From NCBI RefSeq assembly GCF_001426405.1, contig NZ_LMEP01000004.1:124001-188000 (forward strand): a DNA stretch of 64,000 nucleotides, written 5' to 3'. Positions within the stretch are counted from its first letter, which is position 1. Every line of letters starts with the position of its first letter. The notes under the pieces are model-generated. The model searched no databases. It worked only from the letters and a program-made list of their open reading frames with translations, and was not told where the DNA came from. Below are positions 59,770 to 64,000 of this stretch, one piece after another. Position numbers and translations under genes: made by a program. This DNA is from Streptomyces sp. Root1304. GTDB taxonomy: Bacteria; Actinomycetota; Actinomycetes; Streptomycetales; Streptomycetaceae.

Positions 59770-61578
59770 ATGCGTCGCTCCGCCGCTGGCAAGGTCTCCG
59801 TTCTCGCCGTCGCGGCGACGGTGCTCTCGATGGGTGCCGCCGCCCCGCCCACGGCCCCGCCGGCCGCGGCGCCGCCACCGGTCAAGACACCGGTGGCCGT
59901 CGGGTACGGCGGCGCCGTCGCGAGTGTCGACGCCGACGCCTCCGCCGCCGGTGTCGAGGTGCTCCGCAAGGGCGGCAACGCCGTCGACGCCGCCGTCGCC
60001 GTCGCGGCCGCCCTCGGCGTCACCGAGCCCTACTCGGCGGGCATCGGAGGCGGCGGCTACTTCGTCTACTACGACGCGAAGAGCCGCACCGTACGGACCA
60101 TCGACGGGCGCGAGACCGCGCCCCGCTCGGCCGGCGCCGGCCTCTTCCAGGAGAACGGCGCGCCCATCCCCTTCGAGGAGGGCATGACGAGCGGCCTCGG
60201 CGTCGGCACCCCCGGCACCCCGGCGACCTGGCAGACCGCCCTCGACGCCTGGGGCAGCAAGCGGCTCGGGACCCTCCTGGAACCCGCCGAGCGGCTCGCC
60301 CGCGAGGGATTCAGCGTCGACGAGACCTTCCGCTCGCAGACCGCGGGCAACGAAGCGCGGTTCCGCGACTTCCCCGCCACCTCCGAACTGTTCCTGCCGG
60401 GCGGCCGACTGCCCGTCGTCGGCTCCGTGTTCAAGAACCCCGACCTGGCCCGTACGTACGAGAAGCTCGGCCGGGAGGGCGTCGGCGCGCTCTACCGGGG
60501 GCCGCTCGCCCGGGACATCGTCGACACCGTCCGCACGCCCCCGGTCCGCGAGGGCGTCACCCGGAAGGTCCGCCCCGGCGACCTGACGGAGCGTGACCTC
60601 GCCGCGTACCGCACCGAGTTCCGCGCGCCCACGAAGGTCTCGTACCGCGGACTCGACGTCTACGGGATGGCCCCCTCGTCCTCCGGCGGCACCAGCGTCG
60701 GCGAGGCGCTCAACATCCTGGAGGGCACCGACCTCGCCGCCGCCCCGCCGGCCCGCTATCTGCACCGGTACATCGAGGCCAGCCGCATCGCCTTCGCCGA
60801 CCGGGGCCGCTGGGTCGGCGACCCGGCCTTCGAGCAGGTGCCCACGCGCGGACTGCTCTCCCAGCGGTACGCCGACTCCCGGGCCTGCCTGATCCGTGAC
60901 GACGCCGCCCTGACCAGCCCCCTCGCGCCCGGCGACCCGAGCAGCCCGGTGCCGTGCGCGAGCGGCGGGACGGCGGCCCCGACCACGTACGAGGGCGAGA
61001 ACACCACGCACCTCACGGTGGCCGACAAGTGGGGCAACATCGTCGCCTACACCCTCACCATCGAGTCCACCGGCGGCAGCGGCATCACCGTGCCCGGCCG
61101 GGGCTTCCTGCTCAACAACGAGCTGACCGACTTCTCCTTCGCCCCGGCGAACCCGGCGGTCCACGACCCGAACCTGCCCGGCCCCGGCAAGCGGCCGCGC
61201 TCCTCGATCTCCCCGACGATCGTCCTCGACGGGCACGGCAGGCCCGTCCTCGCGCTGGGCTCCCCGGGCGGCGCCACCATCATCACGACGGTCCTCCAGA
61301 CGCTCACCGGGGTCGTCGACCGGGGGCTGCCGCTCGTCGACGCCATCGCCGCCCCGCGCGCCAGCCAGCGCAACCAGGCGACCACCGAACTCGAACCGGC
61401 CCTGTGGAACAGCCCGGTGAGGGCGGAGCTGGAGGCGATCGGGCACGGCTTCCGGCAGAACCCGGAGATCGGCGCGGCGACGGGCGTGCAGCGTCTGCCG
61501 GACGGCCGCTGGGTGGCCGCGGCGGAGACGGTCCGCAGGGGCGGCGGCTCGGCGATGGTCGTACGGCCGGCGCGATGA
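59770..61578 (+). CDS. ggt: Gamma-glutamyltransferase
   Basis: A 602-residue secreted Ntn hydrolase that cleaves or transfers gamma-glutamyl groups from glutathione-like peptides. The signal peptide spans about 1-27. The precursor self-cleaves before Thr412 in ENTTHLTVADKWGN, giving large and small subunits. Arg in DGRETAP binds the substrate carboxylate, and ESTGGSGI and SSISPTIV complete the active site. GGAGGTAGGG stands 1 nt before the ATG. Stand-alone gene, divergent from the membrane-anchored protein. Confidence 0.95.
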   Translation: MRRSAAGKVSVLAVAATVLSMGAAAPPTAPPAAAPPPVKTPVAVGYGGAVASVDADASAAGVEVLRKGGNAVDAAVAVAAALGVTEPYSAGIGGGGYFVYYDAKSRTVRTIDGRETAPRSAGAGLFQENGAPIPFEEGMTSGLGVGTPGTPATWQTALDAWGSKRLGTLLEPAERLAREGFSVDETFRSQTAGNEARFRDFPATSELFLPGGRLPVVGSVFKNPDLARTYEKLGREGVGALYRGPLARDIVDTVRTPPVREGVTRKVRPGDLTERDLAAYRTEFRAPTKVSYRGLDVYGMAPSSSGGTSVGEALNILEGTDLAAAPPARYLHRYIEASRIAFADRGRWVGDPAFEQVPTRGLLSQRYADSRACLIRDDAALTSPLAPGDPSSPVPCASGGTAAPTTYEGENTTHLTVADKWGNIVAYTLTIESTGGSGITVPGRGFLLNNELTDFSFAPANPAVHDPNLPGPGKRPRSSISPTIVLDGHGRPVLALGSPGGATIITTVLQTLTGVVDRGLPLVDAIAAPRASQRNQATTELEPALWNSPVRAELEAIGHGFRQNPEIGAATGVQRLPDGRWVAAAETVRRGGGSAMVVRPAR

Positions 61579-61658
61579 GGAGCCGCGGGGCCTGACCGGC
61601 GGGGTGGGGCCCCGGCCGGAGGCGCGGGTCCCGGTCGCGCGCGTGGGGCCGGGGCCGC

Positions 61659-62426
61659 CTACGGCGCGGTCAGGATGCGCGGGCCGTCGTCCGTGATCGC
61701 CACCGTGTGCTCGGCGTGCGACGCGCGCGAGCCGTCGAGGGTGCGGATCGTCCAGCCGTCGCCCGCCGTGTAGTGGTCGTCCGTGCCGCCGCCGATGAGC
61801 ATCGGCTCGATCGCGAGGACCATCCCGTGGCGCAGCTTCATGCCCCGGCCCGGTCGTCCCTCGTTGGGGACGCCCGGGTCCTCGTGCATCGTGCGGCCGA
61901 TCCCGTGGCCGCCGAAGCCGTCCGGGACGCCGTACCCGGCGGCCCGGCAGACCCGGCCGATCGCATGCGCGATGTCCCCGATGCGGTTGCCGACGACGGC
62001 GGCGGCGATGCCCGCCTCCAGGGCCTCCTCCGCCGCGGCGATGAGCCGGGCGTCCTCGGGGCGTGCCGGGCCCACCGTGAAGCTGACGGCCGAGTCGCCG
62101 GCCCAGCCGCCCAGCAGCGCCCCGCAGTCCGCGGAGACCAGGTCGCCCGGGGCGAGCACGGTCCCGTCCGGGATGCCGTGCACGATCGCGTCGTTCACGG
62201 AGACGCACACGACCGCCGGGAACGGCACCGGCGCCCACTCCGGGTGGTAGTCGAGGAAGGGTGAGCCGGCCCCCGCGTCGGCCAGGACCTCCCGCGCCGC
62301 ACGGTCCAGCTCGGTCAGCGCCACCCCGGGCGCGGCCTTCTCCCGTACGGCCGCGAGGGCGCGGGCCACGACCCGCCCCGCCTCGCGCATCGCGGCCAGG
62401 TTCTCGTTCGTCTTGATCTCCACCAT
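61659..62426 (-). CDS. map: Methionine aminopeptidase, type I
   Basis: A 255-residue metal-dependent pita-bread-fold enzyme that removes N-terminal Met. Ligands are Asp in SADCGALLGGWAGDSAVSF (both Asp residues), His in FGGHGIGRTMHEDP, Glu in VLAIEPML and the C-terminal Glu in HAEHTVAITDDG. Most Streptomyces have more than one map; the coupling to an XRE regulator suggests this is an accessory, regulated copy. TATAGT (62439-62434) is 7 nt before ATG 62426, so the mRNA should be leaderless. Confidence 0.95.
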   Translation of the reverse strand: MVEIKTNENLAAMREAGRVVARALAAVREKAAPGVALTELDRAAREVLADAGAGSPFLDYHPEWAPVPFPAVVCVSVNDAIVHGIPDGTVLAPGDLVSADCGALLGGWAGDSAVSFTVGPARPEDARLIAAAEEALEAGIAAAVVGNRIGDIAHAIGRVCRAAGYGVPDGFGGHGIGRTMHEDPGVPNEGRPGRGMKLRHGMVLAIEPMLIGGGTDDHYTAGDGWTIRTLDGSRASHAEHTVAITDDGPRILTAP

Positions 62427-62433
62427 GCCAATT

Positions 62434-62452
62434 ACTATACCGGTATTAGAAT
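62434..62452. promoter_or_regulatory. Divergent leaderless promoters of map and XRE with central palindrome
   Basis: Only 32 bp separate the two start codons. TATAGT (minus, 62439-62434) lies 7 nt before the map ATG, and TAGAAT (plus, 62447-62452) lies 6 nt before the XRE ATG. ATACCGGTAT (62437-62446), a perfect 10-bp palindrome, sits between and touches both. The XRE protein probably binds it and controls both genes. Confidence 0.7.
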
Positions 62453-62458
62453 GGCGGC

Positions 62459-62710
62459 ATGGTGCGCACACCCCTGACCCCCGAAGAGCGCGAGCGCGGC
62501 GAGCGCCTCGGCCGCCTCCTGCGCGAATCGCGCGGAGAGCGGTCCATGGTGGAGATCGCCGCGGCCGCCGGACTCTCCGCCGAGACCCTCCGCAAGATCG
62601 AGACCGGCCGTGCCCCGACCCCGGCCTTCTTCACCGTCGCGGCCCTCGCCGGGGTCCTCGGCCTCTCCATGGACGAGCTCGTCACCCGGTGCGCGTTCGT
62701 GCCCGTCTGA
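62459..62710 (+). CDS. Small XRE-family helix-turn-helix regulator
   Basis: An 83-residue single-domain Cro/C1-type protein: LGRLLRESRGERSMVEIAAAAGLSAETLRKIETGRAPTPAFFTVAALAGVLGLSMDELV covers all five helices, with the recognition helix AETLRKIETGR. There is no ligand domain, so it acts as a simple DNA-binding dimer. Predicted leaderless from TAGAAT. It faces map across 32 bp. Confidence 0.9.
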   Translation: MVRTPLTPEERERGERLGRLLRESRGERSMVEIAAAAGLSAETLRKIETGRAPTPAFFTVAALAGVLGLSMDELVTRCAFVPV

Positions 62711-62732
62711 CGAGTGGGTCGGTCGGCACTCC

Positions 62733-63446
62733 TCAGGGGGCCGGGGTGCGTCCGGAAGGCTTTTCGGGCGCGTCCTGGACCGACACCGCCAGCTGGACCC
62801 GGCTGTGGCGCGGGCGCTCGATCTCGTCGAGCAGTGCCAGGGCGAGGTCCCGGTGCGCGATCCGGCCGGGGCCCTCGATCACCGTGCCCACGGCCGTCCG
62901 GTAGCCGCCGGTGACCTCGGCCTCCGCGTTCAGGTCCATCGGCGGCACCACCATCAGCCAGTCGAGCTCCGGCCCCGCCTCGGCGGACAGGAGCGCGAAC
63001 TCGGCCACATGCCCCTGCGAGAACGCCCGCCACTCCGCCGGGAATTCGGGTGCGTCCATCAGGCGCACACCCGGCTCGCTCTCCAGCGTCGTGGCGATCC
63101 CCAGGGTCAACAGGCGCCGCACGCCCGCCTCCCCGAGACCCGCCACCAGGGCCTTCGCCGCCGCCGTGAAGTACTCCTCCGAGGAGACGTCGAGCCTGAC
63201 CGAGGCGTTCACGGCCGCGTCGTGGCCCGCCGCGAGCGCGGCCACCGACGCCGGATCGGTCACGTCACCCCGTACCAGCGTGACCGAACTCCCCGCCAGA
63301 TCCCCGTACTTCGCCGGATCGCGCACCACGGCCGTCACCCGGTGGCCCCGGGCCACCGCCTCCGCCACGGCCGCCCGGCCGACCCGTCCACCCGCTCCGA
63401 AGACGATGATGTTCCCGCTGTCGCCGCTGCTCATGTCGTTGGTCAT
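62733..63446 (-). CDS. NAD(P)-binding NmrA/SDR-type protein
   Basis: A 237-residue atypical SDR (NAD(P)H-binding, PF13460-like). The motif IIVFGAGGRVGRAAVAEAVARGHRVTAVVRDP begins near residue 12; LVRGDVTDPASVAALAAGHDAAVNASV follows. The usual YxxxK is absent, as in NmrA-like redox sensors. TACGGT (63458-63453) is 6 nt before ATG 63446, so a leaderless start is likely. It is divergent from an HxlR regulator, a common pairing in which the regulator controls the reductase. Confidence 0.9.
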   Translation of the reverse strand: MTNDMSSGDSGNIIVFGAGGRVGRAAVAEAVARGHRVTAVVRDPAKYGDLAGSSVTLVRGDVTDPASVAALAAGHDAAVNASVRLDVSSEEYFTAAAKALVAGLGEAGVRRLLTLGIATTLESEPGVRLMDAPEFPAEWRAFSQGHVAEFALLSAEAGPELDWLMVVPPMDLNAEAEVTGGYRTAVGTVIEGPGRIAHRDLALALLDEIERPRHSRVQLAVSVQDAPEKPSGRTPAP

Positions 63447-63452
63447 GGCAGG

Positions 63453-63500
63453 ACCGTAGAACCGGACCACCTGGTTACTTCAACGGTACTGGGCTAGCTT
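63453..63500. promoter_or_regulatory. Divergent leaderless promoters of the NmrA-like and HxlR genes
   Basis: TACGGT on the minus strand (63458-63453) precedes the NmrA-like ATG by 6 nt, and TAGCTT on the plus strand (63495-63500) precedes the HxlR ATG by 7 nt. The 61-bp gap contains GGTTACTTCAACGGTACTG (63473-63491), a loose dyad that may bind HxlR. The -35 elements are not convincing. Confidence 0.45.
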
Positions 63501-63507
63501 CGGGCGC

Positions 63508-63882
63508 ATGAGCCAGCAGCTGCCCGCCGACCTCTTCGACGACCCGGAGTGCTCCGACCGCGCCCGGCCGATCCGGGTCGGCGGCAAGTGGACGGCCACG
63601 GTGCTCCGCTGTCTGGAGGACGGACGGCCCCGCCGCTTCTCCGAGCTGCGCGTCCCGCTCCACCGGATCACCCCCAAGGTGCTCACCGAGACCCTGCGCA
63701 CCATGGAGCGCGACGGCTTCCTCACCCGCACCGCGTACGACGAGAACCCGCCGCGCGTCGAGTACGCGCTGACCGCCCTCGGCCGCTCGCTGATCGAGCC
63801 GCTCGACACCGCCTGCGCCTGGGCCCGCGCCCACGTCCCGGAGATCACCGAGGCCCGGACCGCGTACGCGAAGAGCGACTGA
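63508..63882 (+). CDS. HxlR-family regulator
   Basis: A 124-residue winged-helix protein: CSDRARPIRVGGKWTATVLRCLEDGRPRRFSELRVPLHRITPKVLTETLRTMERDGFLTRTAYDENPPRVEYALTALG is the HxlR/DUF24 domain with the conserved GGKWT start and the PRVEYxLT wing. One N-terminal Cys (ECSDR) may be redox-sensing, as in several HxlR proteins. It is followed to the window end (63883-64000) by sequence in which I see no supportable gene. Confidence 0.92.
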   Translation: MSQQLPADLFDDPECSDRARPIRVGGKWTATVLRCLEDGRPRRFSELRVPLHRITPKVLTETLRTMERDGFLTRTAYDENPPRVEYALTALGRSLIEPLDTACAWARAHVPEITEARTAYAKSD

Positions 63883-64000
63883 GCGCGGGGCGCGTACCCG
63901 ACGCGCGCCCGCGCCCGGGCCCCACCCGCTGGCCCAGCCCCGGATGCGCGCTCCGGCCGCCTCGGTGACCGTGGACCCGTGCACCGTCGACAGAAGATCC

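Noticed and set aside
58930..62238. Very long open frame of 1102 codons on the minus strand
   Set aside because: Most of it is antisense to ggt in a GC-rich genome and has low-complexity Gly/Arg/Ala composition; only the last 244 codons form a plausible protein.
63475..63984. Minus-strand open frame covering the right edge
   Set aside because: Mostly antisense to the HxlR gene; the remaining 118 bp at the edge are too short to support a gene.

Overview
The window is chromosomal DNA from a Streptomyces or a very close actinomycete. It has very high GC, strong third-position G/C bias, many GTG starts, many probable leaderless genes (a -10 hexamer 6-8 nt before the start codon), and typical Streptomyces families. 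I see no tRNA, rRNA, CRISPR array, insertion sequence, integrase or attachment site. Database-dependent statements are from memory and were not checked.

Layout. (1) 1-5.3 kb: end of an unrecognised gene, a secreted SGNH hydrolase, malate synthase aceB, a MocA-like nucleotidyltransferase and a small protein. (2) 5.4-11.7 kb: two NarL-type two-component systems, one divergent from an FtsX-type ABC exporter, one divergent from a small membrane protein. (3) 11.7-15.4 kb: allR, allB and alc (allantoin to allantoate to ureidoglycolate). Glyoxylate from this route is the substrate of AceB, and aceB and the allR/allB gap share a 15-bp operator-like palindrome. (4) 15.5-22.4 kb: SDR, DHFR-like protein, EamA exporter, small membrane proteins, a third two-component system, a P450 and the deleted remnant of an ECF sigma gene. 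(5) 22.5-29.1 kb: inositol/sugar-type locus with a Gfo/Idh/MocA dehydrogenase, HutC-type GntR regulator, sugar ABC importer and ROK kinase. (6) 29.2-31.3 kb: MarR regulator divergent from an MFS exporter, with three matching operators between them.

(7) 31.4-46.7 kb is the most coherent accessory region: a hydroxyproline-use locus. It has an L3HYPDH-like proline-racemase-family enzyme plus an ornithine-cyclodeaminase-family reductase (3-hydroxyproline to proline). A peptide-type ABC importer follows on the other strand. Then come a three-subunit D-hydroxyproline dehydrogenase, a DapA-family deaminase, a 4-hydroxyproline 2-epimerase, an aldehyde dehydrogenase giving 2-oxoglutarate, and an FCD-type GntR regulator. 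Two of its promoters carry an almost identical 27-bp element and two more carry related palindromes, so the region looks like one regulon.

(8) 46.7-64 kb: an ECF sigma operon with a cysteine-rich membrane protein, fused PcaL, a metallo-hydrolase, exonuclease III behind a perfect RecA-independent DNA-damage promoter, a glutamate-type ABC importer, a secreted CocE-family hydrolase, a second P450, gamma-glutamyltransferase, methionine aminopeptidase facing an XRE regulator with both genes predicted leaderless, and an NmrA-like protein facing an HxlR regulator.
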